Shown: positions 54,931-64,000 of the stretch, piece after piece
Position numbering within the stretch: the stretch's first letter is position 1
How the letters are laid out: each line of letters starts with the position of its first letter
Source of the DNA: Kosakonia cowanii JCM 10956 = DSM 18146
GTDB taxonomy: Bacteria; Pseudomonadota; Gammaproteobacteria; Enterobacterales; Enterobacteriaceae
Assembly (NCBI RefSeq): GCF_001975225.1
Contig: NZ_CP019445.1
Location: forward strand, 248,001-312,000
Reading direction: 5' to 3'
Length of the DNA stretch: 64,000 nt
The notes under the pieces: generated by a model
Told to the model about the DNA's origin: nothing
The model's input: only the letters and a program-made list of their open reading frames with translations
Databases searched by the model: none
Position numbers and translations under genes: made by a program

Positions 54931-55425
54931 TTATTTAACCTGTTTCAGTACATCAGCGGTGATGTCTTTCACATCATTGCTGTTGTAAATAACGGCATTG
55001 GCAGGGATAACCAGATCCACACCCTGATCGGCAGCGACTTTCTTCACTGCGGACTGGATGCGGGTGACCAGCTTGCCGCGCTCTTCGTTAGAGCGGCGAG
55101 CCTGATCCTGCTCAAAAGCCTGCGCTTTCTGAGCGAATGCCTGGCGACCGGAAGTGATATCTTTTTCCAGTTTGCTGCGCTCGCTCGCTTTCATGGTAGA
55201 ACCGTCGCGCTGCAAACGCTGTGCTTTTGCTTGCAGGTCGGACTCCATGCTCTGCAGTTCGTTGGCACGGCCGCCGAATTCGTTTTTCATGGTCTGAGAA
55301 ACGCCGGAAGTCTGTGCGACCTGCTGTAACAGGTTACCCATATCAACAATCGCAATTTTGTCAGCAGCTTGAGCCGACGCGGCCATTGCCAGACTTAAAC
55401 CTGCAGCTAATAACAACTTTTTCAC
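54931..55425 (-). CDS. skp: Skp (OmpH), periplasmic chaperone
   Basis: Trimeric chaperone that holds unfolded outer-membrane proteins on the way to the Bam complex. It is 164 residues from the GTG at 55423-55425, with AAGGAG before it. The GTG start and signal peptide ([20 protein letters not shown]) match E. coli; longer readings run into the gap after bamA. A long charged coiled coil ([20 protein letters not shown] and so on) forms the tentacles. Confidence 0.95.
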   Translation of the reverse strand: MKKLLLAAGLSLAMAASAQAADKIAIVDMGNLLQQVAQTSGVSQTMKNEFGGRANELQSMESDLQAKAQRLQRDGSTMKASERSKLEKDITSGRQAFAQKAQAFEQDQARRSNEERGKLVTRIQSAVKKVAADQGVDLVIPANAVIYNSNDVKDITADVLKQVK

Positions 55426-55539
55426 AATTAACTCCTTACCATCCCGTTTGTACCCGGAGGTACAGCTCTTTGCGAGGCTGGGCTTCTTCGAAGCCGCAGC
55501 CATCACTACACTGCTTGCGCATTCCGTTGCAGTGCGGCG

Positions 55540-57954
55540 TTACCAGGTTTTACCGATGTTAAACTGGAACTGCTCCGCTTTGTCTCCATCGTACTTTTTA
55601 AACGGCTGGGCGTAGGAGAAGACCAACGGCCCCAATGGGGACATCCATTGTAGTGCGATACCGGCAGACATGCGGATATTGCTCGGATCGCTATAATCCG
55701 GAATACCCAGCGCTTTCATCTCCGCGGTATTTTGCCAGTTCGTATCCCATACGCTGCCCGCATCCCAGAAGAAGGAGGTACGTACAGAGTTAGCATACTT
55801 CTCGCTGATAAACGGCGTTGGCGTGATCAGCTCAGCGCTGACAACACCCATTGCGTTACCGCCCACCGCATCGTCAGACTTACAGAATTTCGACGTGGTA
55901 GTGTTACAGTTTTCCAGACCGCTGCCGCCGTAGTAGACCGCTTTCGGACCAATGTTATTGGACTGGAAGCCGCGCACGGTGCTGGAACCACCTGCATAGA
56001 AGTTCTCATAGAACGGCATTTCTTTGCTACCGATACCATCGCCATAGCCCCAACGTGTACGACCCAGCATCACCCATTTGTGATCCTCGTCAATCGGGAA
56101 GTAGGACGCGGTATCGACAGTGACTTTGTAGAACTCATTATCAGAGCCCGGAATCGTCACTTTACCGTTCAGGTTGACGCGTGAACCTTTCGTCGGGAAG
56201 TAACCGCGGTCAAGGTTGTTATACGTCCAGCCATAGTTGAAGGTGAAATCATCCGCTGAATAGCCGTTGCTGTCATCCCTGGTGCTGGCATTCTGCCCCA
56301 CGGAGTCGAGATAACGCCACATGGCGATCTGCGGCTGCATCTTCGACAGGCTGTTGTGCACGTAGCCTAAGCCGGTGCGCAGCGTGTTGTATTCGTTAAT
56401 CGGGAACCCGAGCGTGCCATCCAGACCATAACTTTTGTTGGTGTAGGATGAGAGATCCGCGTCGTCCGCTTTAAAGTCGTTGTAGAACAGACGGCCGCCG
56501 AGGCTCACGCCATCAACCGTGAAGTACGGGTTGGTGACCGAGAGTTCCGAGTAGGTCTGGTAGTCGTTCTTGGTGCCGCTGATGCCAACAGAGTAACCGG
56601 TACCTAACCAGTTATCCTGCTGCACGCCGACCTGGAAGCTAACGCCGCTTTCCGTGCCGTAACCGACACCAAAGTTGAAGCTACCGGTGTTACGCTCTTT
56701 GACTTTGTAAACCACATCAACCTGATCCGGGCTGCCCGGAACACGCTGCGTTTCGCTATCGACGGTTTCAAAGTAGCCGAGACGGTTCAGACGCTCTTTA
56801 CCCTGATCGACCAGATCGCTGCCGAGCCATGCCCCTTCCATCTGGCGCATTTCGCGACGCAGAACGGTATCTTTCGAGGTGTCATTGCCTTCAAAGCGGA
56901 TCTTACGCACGTAGAAACGGTTACCCGCATCGACGTTGATATGCAGCTTAACGGTCTTATCGGCGTCATTGATCTCAGGCTGAGACTGTACGCGCGGATA
57001 GGCATAACCATAGCGACCCAGAAGCTTTTTAATATCGTCTTCCATTTTGGTCACTTTGGTGCCGTTGTAGAGCTCGCCCGGCTGAATTTTGGTCAGGCCT
57101 TCTATTTCCGCTGAGTGGCCCGCCAGATTGCCGGCAACCTGCACGCCAGAAAGCTTGTACTGATCGCCTTCGGTGACGTTAACGGTAATGTAGATGCCTT
57201 TTTTGTCCGGCGTCAGGCTAACCTGCGTCGAATCAATGTTGAAACGGGCATAACCGCGATCCAGGTAGTAGCTGCGCAGGGTTTCAAGATCGCCCGCCAG
57301 CTTCTGTTTCTGGTATTTACGATCGCCGACTACGTTCCACCATGGCACTTCATCGCGCAGCTGGAAGTTAGAGATCAGCTGTTCGGTTGAAAACGCGTGG
57401 TTACCGACGATGTTGATCTGCTGGATCTGCGCGGAGACGCCCTCCTGGAAGACCAGCTTCAGATCGACGCGGTTACGCGGCAGCGGCGTGACGACAGCTT
57501 TTACGCTGGCGCTGTATTTACCGACGCTGTAGTAGAAATCTTCCAGCCCTTTTTCAATATCGGATAGGGTGGTGCGATCCAGTGATTCGCCAACACGCAC
57601 GCCAGAAGCCTCGAGGTTCTGTTTCAGCATGTCATCTTTTACCGACTTGTTGCCGGAGAAGGTGATGCTGGCGATTGTCGGGCGTTCTTTCACCTGAACG
57701 AGAAGGGTATCGCCATCACGCAGGACACGAACATCCTCAAAGTTGCCAGTGGCAAACAGTGCGCGAATGGTGTTACTGATGTCTTCATCATTCACCGTAT
57801 CGCCTGGACGTACTGGCATACTGAGGAGGGCCGCACCAACGGCGACACGCTGTAGGCCTTCGAAATGAATATCCTTCACTACGAACCCCTCAGCACCGTA
57901 TACGGTGGCGCTGCTAAACAGCAGCGACGCTATGAGCAACTTTTTCATCGCCAT
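55540..57954 (-). CDS. bamA: BamA, outer-membrane protein assembly factor
   Basis: Essential Omp85 protein that folds beta-barrel proteins into the outer membrane. It is 804 residues: a signal peptide ([20 protein letters not shown]), five POTRA domains (about 24-420) and a 16-strand barrel. The conserved L6 motif [11 protein letters not shown] and C-terminal [10 protein letters not shown] are intact. The extracellular loop after VRGF is a few residues shorter than in K-12 and has two cysteines ([15 protein letters not shown]), consistent with the variable surface loops of the family. It heads the bamA-skp-lpxD run. Confidence 0.97.
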   Translation of the reverse strand: MAMKKLLIASLLFSSATVYGAEGFVVKDIHFEGLQRVAVGAALLSMPVRPGDTVNDEDISNTIRALFATGNFEDVRVLRDGDTLLVQVKERPTIASITFSGNKSVKDDMLKQNLEASGVRVGESLDRTTLSDIEKGLEDFYYSVGKYSASVKAVVTPLPRNRVDLKLVFQEGVSAQIQQINIVGNHAFSTEQLISNFQLRDEVPWWNVVGDRKYQKQKLAGDLETLRSYYLDRGYARFNIDSTQVSLTPDKKGIYITVNVTEGDQYKLSGVQVAGNLAGHSAEIEGLTKIQPGELYNGTKVTKMEDDIKKLLGRYGYAYPRVQSQPEINDADKTVKLHINVDAGNRFYVRKIRFEGNDTSKDTVLRREMRQMEGAWLGSDLVDQGKERLNRLGYFETVDSETQRVPGSPDQVDVVYKVKERNTGSFNFGVGYGTESGVSFQVGVQQDNWLGTGYSVGISGTKNDYQTYSELSVTNPYFTVDGVSLGGRLFYNDFKADDADLSSYTNKSYGLDGTLGFPINEYNTLRTGLGYVHNSLSKMQPQIAMWRYLDSVGQNASTRDDSNGYSADDFTFNYGWTYNNLDRGYFPTKGSRVNLNGKVTIPGSDNEFYKVTVDTASYFPIDEDHKWVMLGRTRWGYGDGIGSKEMPFYENFYAGGSSTVRGFQSNNIGPKAVYYGGSGLENCNTTTSKFCKSDDAVGGNAMGVVSAELITPTPFISEKYANSVRTSFFWDAGSVWDTNWQNTAEMKALGIPDYSDPSNIRMSAGIALQWMSPLGPLVFSYAQPFKKYDGDKAEQFQFNIGKTW

Positions 57955-57985
57955 CGTTATTATGCGTTCTTCCTAACAAACTCTC

Positions 57986-59335
57986 TTACAAGCGAGAGAA
58001 ATCATTGAAAAGTGCAAGCCCCATTAACAACACCAGCAAAATAGAGCCAATGCGATAACTAAAGTCTTGAACTCGCTCGGATACCGGTCCGCCTTTCAGC
58101 TTCTCAATCGCTAAAAACAGCAGATGTCCGCCGTCTAAAACGGGGAGCGGGAACAGATTGATAATGCCTAAGTTCACGCTTATCAAAGCGAGGAACATCA
58201 GGTAGTAAATCAACCCGAACTCTGCTGACATCCCAGCCCCCTGGGCGATAGAGATCGGCCCACTGAGGTTGTTCAGTTTTACATCACCGGTGATCAATTT
58301 CCCCAACATACTGACCGTCAGCTTCATCAACTGCCAGGTTTTACCCGTGGCTTCGGCGATGGCGCTGAAAGGCCCGTACTGGCGTACTGTCTTATATTCA
58401 TCCGGCAGCGGGATAATTTTGGGCACGACGCCCGCAAAACCCTCTGCCTTGTTACCGGGTTTCGTATCCGGTACCAGTGTTACAGACAAGGGAGTCCCCT
58501 GCCTGTCCACGTCTAACGCTAACGCCTTACCGGGGTTGTCCCGCACCAGCGTGACAAAGGTGGTCCACTGCGTTAACTGCTGACCCTCGACTTTAACGAT
58601 CCTGTCGCCTGCTTGCAAACCTGCTTTGCTGGCGGCGGAACCGCTCTGGACTTCAGCGAGCACCGGTTCCAGCTGCGCGGAGCGCGGCCGAATCCCCAGC
58701 GACATCACCGGATCGTCCTTGTCAGGCGCAAAGGTCCAGTGGCGCAGGTCCAGCACTTTATCCTGTCGATTGTTACTGCCGAAAGGTGCCACGCTGACGG
58801 TCGTCTGACTGTCACCGATTTTTGACACCAGCTGTAAGCGCACTGCATCCCAATCAGGCGTTTCGATACCATCAATGGCTTTAAGTTCCGTGCCGGGTGC
58901 AATTTGCGCGCTTGCAGCGATAGAGTTGGGCGTTATTTCACCAATTACCGGGCGAACGCCAGGGACGCCGATGATAAACACCAGCCAGTAGGCGAAGATA
59001 GCGAAGATGAAGTTGGCGATGGGACCCGCCGCGATCACCGCGGCGCGCTGGCCGACGGTTTTGTTGTTAAACGCGAAGTGGCGCATCTCCGGGGCGACCG
59101 GCTCGACGCGCTCATCGAGCATTTTGACGTAGCCGCCCAGCGGGATCAGGGCGATAACAAATTCGGTGCCCTGCTTATCGAAGCGGCGCCAGAGCGCTTT
59201 ACCAAAACCAATGGAGAAGCGCTCGACGCGGACGCCGCAGCGGCGAGCAACCCAGAAATGGCCAAATTCATGCACCGTGATCAAAACACCAAGCGCAATA
59301 ATGAACGCCGCCAGATTCCAGAGAATGCTCAGCAT
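57986..59335 (-). CDS. rseP: RseP, site-2 zinc metalloprotease
   Basis: Intramembrane protease that cuts RseA to release sigma E in the envelope stress response. It is 449 residues from the ATG at 59333-59335, with GGAAGG upstream. The zinc motif HEFGH is in the first membrane helix, two PDZ domains occupy the periplasmic part and LDGGHLLFL supplies the third metal ligand. It lies 31 bp upstream of bamA, which is itself a sigma E target. Confidence 0.96.
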   Translation of the reverse strand: MLSILWNLAAFIIALGVLITVHEFGHFWVARRCGVRVERFSIGFGKALWRRFDKQGTEFVIALIPLGGYVKMLDERVEPVAPEMRHFAFNNKTVGQRAAVIAAGPIANFIFAIFAYWLVFIIGVPGVRPVIGEITPNSIAASAQIAPGTELKAIDGIETPDWDAVRLQLVSKIGDSQTTVSVAPFGSNNRQDKVLDLRHWTFAPDKDDPVMSLGIRPRSAQLEPVLAEVQSGSAASKAGLQAGDRIVKVEGQQLTQWTTFVTLVRDNPGKALALDVDRQGTPLSVTLVPDTKPGNKAEGFAGVVPKIIPLPDEYKTVRQYGPFSAIAEATGKTWQLMKLTVSMLGKLITGDVKLNNLSGPISIAQGAGMSAEFGLIYYLMFLALISVNLGIINLFPLPVLDGGHLLFLAIEKLKGGPVSERVQDFSYRIGSILLVLLMGLALFNDFSRL

Positions 59336-59346
59336 AAAACCTTCCG

Positions 59347-60204
59347 TCAAATCGTCCTGAAAACCAGCAGTAACAGACAGGCAAATACGGGAACCGCCGC
59401 CGTCAGGCTGTCAATGCGATCCAGTATACCGCCGTGGCCTGGAATAAGATGACCACTATCTTTAATGCCGGCTTCACGCTTGAACATGCTCTCGGTTAAA
59501 TCGCCCAGCACCGAAGCAAGCGCGGCCACCACAGAGCAGATCAGCAGCGTTGAGTGCGCCACTTCAAGGTTCGCCCATGCGCCGTAGCCCCAGGAGATGA
59601 TCCCTGCGGTCAGCAATCCGCCGAGGAAACCTTGCCAGGTTTTACCGGGCGACACTTTCGGTGCCAGCTTATGTTTGCCAAACAGTTTGCCAAACATATA
59701 AGCACCCGAGTCCGCGCCCCAGACAAGGATCATGACGTAGAGCAACCAGATTGCGCCGCTGTAGGGGTTGACCTCATAGTGCCAGACCCGCAGCGCCAGC
59801 ATGCCCCAGAAGAAGGGAATGATGGTGAGAACGCCAAACAGCAGGCGCAGCGCTTTAGAGTTGCGCCACAGCGCCGCAGAGGCCGGATAACCCAGCACCA
59901 GCCCCAATGCCGCCAGCCACCACACCAGAGAGGCCCAAAGCGAGCCTTCAACCAGCGGCTGGTGAACGTTGTGATGATACTCCGGCAGCGTAAACAGCAT
60001 CAGCGCTAACAGCAGCCCACAGAGCACCGCCAGCCACACGCGCTGCGTGCGCGAGGTTAAGCCGCTCAGCTGACCCCATTCCCATGCGGCGAGCATGCAG
60101 ACGGCGAGAGTGATAATCGCAAATCCCACCGGTGGCAGCAAAAAAAGCGCCGCGATAACAATGGGTATCAATACAAACGCAGAAATCAGGCGATACTTCA
60201 GCAA
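59347..60204 (-). CDS. cdsA: Phosphatidate cytidylyltransferase (CDP-diglyceride synthase)
   Basis: Makes CDP-diacylglycerol, the precursor of all phospholipids. It is 285 residues with about eight hydrophobic segments and the family signature [19 protein letters not shown] followed by [11 protein letters not shown] use the TTG at 60202-60204, which has GGGGG six bases upstream and gives [10 protein letters not shown] as in E. coli; a TTG two codons earlier is too close to that site. Confidence 0.95.
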   Translation of the reverse strand: MLKYRLISAFVLIPIVIAALFLLPPVGFAIITLAVCMLAAWEWGQLSGLTSRTQRVWLAVLCGLLLALMLFTLPEYHHNVHQPLVEGSLWASLVWWLAALGLVLGYPASAALWRNSKALRLLFGVLTIIPFFWGMLALRVWHYEVNPYSGAIWLLYVMILVWGADSGAYMFGKLFGKHKLAPKVSPGKTWQGFLGGLLTAGIISWGYGAWANLEVAHSTLLICSVVAALASVLGDLTESMFKREAGIKDSGHLIPGHGGILDRIDSLTAAVPVFACLLLLVFRTI

Positions 60205-60216
60205 AAGCAACCCCCA

Positions 60217-60975
60217 TCAGGCTTTGTCGCCACCAGGCTCGGTACCACCGAAACGACGCTCTCGATTAGCAAAGGCATTCAGCGCACCTTCAAAGTCTTG
60301 TTCATCAAAATCAGGCCAAAGAACATCAGTAAAGTAAAGTTCGGCATAGGCAATTTGCCAAAGTAAAAAATTACTTATGCGATGTTCGCCGCCCGTCCTA
60401 ATCACTAAATCAACGGGAGCCAGCTCATGCATGCAGACTTGCTTGTTCAGCGTCTCTTCATCTATTTCGTCCGGGCGCAACAGCCCTTCCTGCACTTGCT
60501 CAGCTAAATGCCGAACTCCCTGAACGATATCCCAGCGCCCACCGTAGTTGGCGGCGATATTTAACGTTAGCCCGCTGTTCTGGGCGGTTAACGCTTCCGC
60601 TTTGCGGATTCGCTCCTGCAAACGCGCATTAAACCGGCTGGTATCGCCAATAATGCGTAAACGAACATTATGGCGGTGCAGGCTTTTCACTTCGCTATCC
60701 AGCGCCCACACAAACAGTTCCATCAGCGCGCTCACTTCCTGCGCCGGACGGTTCCAGTTTTCGCTACTAAAAGCATACAGCGTCAGCGCGTCGATACCAT
60801 TGTTGGCGGCAAAAGAGACTGCGCGGCGAACGGATTTCGCTCCCGCTCTGTGTCCAAAGGCACGGAGTTTCCCCTGCCTTTTTGCCCAGCGACCATTGCC
60901 ATCCATAATTATCGCTACATGGCGGCAGCCATGCGTTGGCAAATTTTCGCTTATCGGTTGGTTAGCAGACAACAT
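60217..60975 (-). CDS. uppS: Undecaprenyl diphosphate synthase
   Basis: Cis-prenyltransferase that makes the C55 lipid carrier for peptidoglycan, O-antigen and other glycans. It is 252 residues. The catalytic Asp lies in IIMDGNGRWAKRQ; LTLYAFSSENWNRP and DLVIRTGGEHRISNFLLWQ are typical. It starts the uppS-cdsA-rseP-bamA run, which follows a probable terminator of dxr. Confidence 0.97.
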   Translation of the reverse strand: MLSANQPISENLPTHGCRHVAIIMDGNGRWAKRQGKLRAFGHRAGAKSVRRAVSFAANNGIDALTLYAFSSENWNRPAQEVSALMELFVWALDSEVKSLHRHNVRLRIIGDTSRFNARLQERIRKAEALTAQNSGLTLNIAANYGGRWDIVQGVRHLAEQVQEGLLRPDEIDEETLNKQVCMHELAPVDLVIRTGGEHRISNFLLWQIAYAELYFTDVLWPDFDEQDFEGALNAFANRERRFGGTEPGGDKA

Positions 60976-61035
60976 AACGCGTTTTAGTCCCTGAAAAGGA
61001 TTTAGCGGTACTCAGGAATACAAAAGCCTTCACAC

Positions 61036-61059
61036 AAAAAAGCCGCGCAAACCACGGCT
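61036..61059 (-). terminator. Probable terminator of dxr
   Basis: On the minus strand AGCCGTGG and CGCGGCT (61041-61059) pair as an imperfect stem, followed by six U. It lies about 100 bp beyond the dxr stop. Confidence 0.7.
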
Positions 61060-61161
61060 TACACAATTCGCCATAATAAAAAGCGGCAATTTTGTGGCGC
61101 AGACTATATCACTGAAGCCCTACGCTAACAAATAGCACCGTCACTCCGGACAGCATTATCA

Positions 61162-62358
61162 CTAGCTTGCGAAGCGCATCACTTGTTTTTGCGCAATCTC
61201 TCGTGCCAGTACATCGACGGCCAGAACGTCATCAATACTCTGCGGTTCACGTAAATCCATCTGTTCCAGCACAGAGAGATTGAGAGCGGCAATATCAGTG
61301 AAACGAATAGCGGATGCCAGGAAAGCCGAAACGGCCACTTCATTCGCTGCATTTAGCGCGGTTGTCGCCGCCTGACCCTCGCTGGAGGCGTCAATCGCCA
61401 GCTTCAGACAGGGATAACGATCGAAATCGGGGGCGGCAAAAGTCAATGCGCTCAGCTTGCAGAAATCCAGAGCGTTGACACCTGACGACACACGCTCCGG
61501 CCAGGCCATCGTGTGTGCGATGGGTGTTCGCATATCCGGTTCACCCAACTGCGCCAACACACTGCCATCCTGATAACGCACCATGGAGTGGATCACCGAT
61601 TGCGGGTGAATCAGCACTTCCATCTGGCGGGCAGCGGCATTAAATAACCAGCGTGCTTCAATGTATTCCAGACCTTTATTCATCATGGTGGCGGAATCAA
61701 CGGAGATTTTACGCCCCATCGACCAGTTCGGATGGCGACAAGCCTGATCCGGCGTCATCAGCGCCAGATCCGCCATCGGCGTCTCCCGGAATGGGCCACC
61801 AGACCCGGTAAGCAGAATAGACGATACGCCATTCTGTTCGAGATCAGCGTACCCCAGGTTATGCTGGATTGGTTCCGGCAAACTCTGAAAAATCGCATTA
61901 TGCTCGCTGTCGACCGGCAGCAGCTGCGCCCTGCTCTCTTTCACCGCCTCCATAAACAGGCGGCCACAGGTAACAAGCGACTCTTTATTGGCAAGCAGTA
62001 CGCTTTTACCGGCACGAATAGCGGCAAGCGTTGGCAATAATCCAGCCGCGCCGACGATAGCGGCCATCACCTGATCGACCTCATCAAGCGCCGCCATCTC
62101 ACAGGCGGCCTGCTGGCCGCTCAGCACTTCAGTGCGGCTGCCATGCTCGCTCAGGGTGCGCTGTAGCTGCTGTGCGCTGTCAGCGTCATCCATCACCGCA
62201 TAACGCGGAGAGAACTCGAGGCACTGTTCCACCATGCGCGCGACATTTTTTCCCGCGACCAGCGCGGTGACGGTGAAACGATCGGGATTATGACGAACCA
62301 CAGCAAGCGTGCTGCAACCTATGGAACCCGTTGAGCCCAGAAGAGTTAAATGCTTCAT
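61162..62358 (-). CDS. dxr: 1-deoxy-D-xylulose 5-phosphate reductoisomerase
   Basis: Second enzyme of the MEP isoprenoid pathway, upstream of UppS; the target of fosmidomycin. It is 398 residues from the ATG at 62356-62358, matching E. coli. The NADPH motif LGSTGSIG, the substrate loop in [10 protein letters not shown] and the metal ligands in [10 protein letters not shown] are visible. The longer reading to 62379 is not needed. Confidence 0.97.
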   Translation of the reverse strand: MKHLTLLGSTGSIGCSTLAVVRHNPDRFTVTALVAGKNVARMVEQCLEFSPRYAVMDDADSAQQLQRTLSEHGSRTEVLSGQQAACEMAALDEVDQVMAAIVGAAGLLPTLAAIRAGKSVLLANKESLVTCGRLFMEAVKESRAQLLPVDSEHNAIFQSLPEPIQHNLGYADLEQNGVSSILLTGSGGPFRETPMADLALMTPDQACRHPNWSMGRKISVDSATMMNKGLEYIEARWLFNAAARQMEVLIHPQSVIHSMVRYQDGSVLAQLGEPDMRTPIAHTMAWPERVSSGVNALDFCKLSALTFAAPDFDRYPCLKLAIDASSEGQAATTALNAANEVAVSAFLASAIRFTDIAALNLSVLEQMDLREPQSIDDVLAVDVLAREIAQKQVMRFAS

Positions 62359-62390
62359 GAAACGCTCGCAACGTTGCAAGGGGGGAAAGC

Positions 62391-62438
62391 AAAAACGCCG
62401 TCAGCAAGCCGCTTGCACGGCTCTCTGGACGGCGTTTT
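62391..62438 (-). terminator. Terminator between frr and dxr
   Basis: AAAACGCCGTC (62392-62402) pairs with GACGGCGTTTT (62428-62438) across a 25-base loop that contains a second small hairpin (AAGCCGCTTG). The minus-strand transcript ends in five U. Confidence 0.85.
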
Positions 62439-62455
62439 AGTCGGTTTGTATCGAA

Positions 62456-63013
62456 TCAGAACTGCATCAGTTCCGCTTCTTTGTCCGCCAGCGCCGCGTC
62501 AACTTTCTTGATCGCAGCGTCGGTCAGCTTCTGCACGTCATCCTGAGAGCGACGGTCATCATCTTCGCTGATCTCTTTGTCTTTCAGCAGCGCTTTAACT
62601 TTGTCGTTAGCGTCACGGCGCACGTTGCGCACGGCAACACGGGCCTGTTCAGCTTCACCGCGCACCACTTTGATCAGATCTTTACGACGCTCTTCGGTCA
62701 GTGCCGGCAGCGGAACGCGAATATCGCTGCCCGCAGAGCTTGGGTTCAGACCCAGATCGGAGGTGAGGATCGCTTTTTCAACGGCCGGGCTCATCGAGCG
62801 ATCGAAGACGTTGATTTTCAGAGTACGGGAGTCTTCTACCGTTACGCTGGCCAGCTGACGCAGCGGCGTCGGCGTACCGTAATATTCAACAACGATGCCG
62901 TCCAGCAGGCTCGGAGAAGCGCGGCCGGTACGGACTTTGCTGATTTGGGTTTTGAAGGATTCTACGCATTTTTCCATGCGTACTTCAGCATCTTTTCTGA
63001 TATCGCTAATCAC
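62456..63013 (-). CDS. frr: Ribosome recycling factor
   Basis: With EF-G it splits post-termination ribosomes. It is 185 residues, the E. coli length, with the conserved core [15 protein letters not shown] and [16 protein letters not shown] and a three-helix bundle. It follows pyrH by 150 bp and precedes dxr. Confidence 0.98.
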   Translation of the reverse strand: MISDIRKDAEVRMEKCVESFKTQISKVRTGRASPSLLDGIVVEYYGTPTPLRQLASVTVEDSRTLKINVFDRSMSPAVEKAILTSDLGLNPSSAGSDIRVPLPALTEERRKDLIKVVRGEAEQARVAVRNVRRDANDKVKALLKDKEISEDDDRRSQDDVQKLTDAAIKKVDAALADKEAELMQF

Positions 63014-63163
63014 GTTACGGATCCTTGAAATCTTGTCGCAGACAGGCCATACGGCGGTTGTGCTAAGTATAGCCTTGTTCCCATGATGGCATCGTAAAGA
63101 TGCCGGAACGCTCTGCTGGATAAATTAAAGCGGAATCTTACCTTTATTTATTGCTTACGGGAA

Positions 63164-63889
63164 TTATTCCGTAATCAATGTGCCCTCTTTTTCGCCCATT
63201 ACCACGCGGCGCAGCGCGCCTGGTTTGTTCATATTGAACACGCGAATCGGTAATTTATGGTCGCGAGCGAGGGTAAAGGCGGCCAGATCCATCACTTTCA
63301 GTTCTTTATCAAGCGCTTCAGTATAGGAGAGGCGCTCGCAGAGGGTTGCTGTCGGATCCAGCACCGGATCGGCCGTATAGACGCCGTCCACTTTGGTCGC
63401 TTTCAGCACCACATCGGCTTCGATTTCGATACCGCGCAGGCAGGCTGCGGAGTCGGTGGTGAAGAATGGGTTACCGGTACCGGCGCTGAAAATCACTACG
63501 CGGTTATTACGCAGCAGGCTGATTGCTTCAGCCCAGCTGTAGTTGTCACACACGCCGTTTAACGGGAATGCGGACATCAGGCGCGCGTTCACATAGGCAC
63601 GATGCAGAGCATCACGCATTGCCAGGCCGTTCATCACTGTTGCCAGCATACCCATGTGATCGCCCACAACGCGGTTCATCCCCGCTTTCGCCAGGCCCGC
63701 ACCACGGAACAGGTTACCCCCGCCAATGACTACGCCAACCTGAATACCCAGTTCAACCAGTTCTTTAATTTCCTGTGCCATACGGTCAAGAATGCTTGCG
63801 TCGATACCGAAACCTTCAGAGCCCTGAAGCGCCTCGCCACTCAGCTTAAGCAGAATGCGTTTGTAGATGGGTTTTGCATTGGTAGCCAT
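63164..63889 (-). CDS. pyrH: UMP kinase
   Basis: Phosphorylates UMP to UDP; hexameric, activated by GTP and inhibited by UTP. It is 241 residues with the amino-acid-kinase motifs [22 protein letters not shown] and [13 protein letters not shown]. The ribosome binding site AGGAA precedes the ATG. The last 111 bp of the window (63890-64000) are its upstream region and hold no gene; tsf, expected next, lies outside. Confidence 0.98.
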   Translation of the reverse strand: MATNAKPIYKRILLKLSGEALQGSEGFGIDASILDRMAQEIKELVELGIQVGVVIGGGNLFRGAGLAKAGMNRVVGDHMGMLATVMNGLAMRDALHRAYVNARLMSAFPLNGVCDNYSWAEAISLLRNNRVVIFSAGTGNPFFTTDSAACLRGIEIEADVVLKATKVDGVYTADPVLDPTATLCERLSYTEALDKELKVMDLAAFTLARDHKLPIRVFNMNKPGALRRVVMGEKEGTLITE

Positions 63890-64000
63890 GTTTCTTTCCT
63901 GAGACTGTGAACAATTAGACGGGTTTAATCTGGCGCTATGATACGTCGCCTGTCAGCGCTAACACTAGTGTGCTGGCTGTTTTTCAGATGAAGGACATAA

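Overview
This 64 kb window is core chromosome of an enterobacterium in the family Enterobacteriaceae, related to Kosakonia, Enterobacter, Klebsiella and Escherichia. Nearly every protein aligns from memory with its E. coli K-12 counterpart over the full length. The order of genes within each half is also that of E. coli, apart from a few missing accessory genes. I would not name a genus from sequence reading alone. I see no prophage, insertion sequence, CRISPR array, integron or toxin-antitoxin cassette.

Left half (1-27,821) matches the E. coli fdo-polA-mob region. It holds the formate dehydrogenase-O locus (fdhD divergent from fdoGHI-fdhE, with an in-frame UGA selenocysteine codon in fdoG), an esterase-like hydrolase, fabY-dtd-yihY-yihX, typA, the nitrogen control operon glnA-glnL-glnG with its NtrC/sigma-54 control region, small membrane protein gene yshB, hemN, a 57-codon unnamed ORF, yihI, the sRNA csrC, engB, the sRNA spf (Spot 42, with the 15-codon spfP ORF), polA, yihG, dsbA-srkA, yihD and mobA-mobB. 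Compared with E. coli, the yihL-yihW (sulfoquinovose) block, yihF and yiiEF are absent from their expected places.

Middle (27,865-33,389) is one complete rRNA operon on the minus strand: P1 and P2 promoters, boxA, 16S, tRNA-Ile(GAU), tRNA-Ala(UGC), 23S, 5S and terminator. Its downstream flank is mobB, as at E. coli rrnA, while its upstream flank is gmhB, as at E. coli rrnH. The operon is therefore a hybrid that joins two chromosomal regions far apart in E. coli. It is either a real rrn-mediated rearrangement or an assembly join across a repeat.

Right half (33,439-64,000) matches the E. coli 4-5 minute region in order: gmhB, metNIQ (with a MetJ box), rcsF, trmO, proS, nlpE, arfB, yaeQ, yaeP-rof, tilS, yaeR, ldcC, then the envelope and replication cluster accA, dnaE, rnhB, lpxB, lpxA, fabZ, lpxD, skp, bamA, rseP, cdsA, uppS, and finally dxr, frr and pyrH. 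This cluster links fatty acid, lipid A, phospholipid and undecaprenyl phosphate synthesis with outer-membrane protein assembly. yaeF is absent between nlpE and proS.

Two genes carry single-base frameshifts: trmO near 37,715 and the essential dnaE near 48,276. In each case the two frames add up to exactly the expected protein length. A frameshift in the sole replicative polymerase is hard to reconcile with life, so base-level assembly error is the leading explanation. That also lowers confidence in the rrn junction until it is checked with long reads.

I did not find an undescribed biological system. The observations most worth following are the rrnA/rrnH hybrid junction, the two frameshifts, the 57-codon ORF between yihI and hemN, and a symmetric hairpin between the two spacer tRNAs.
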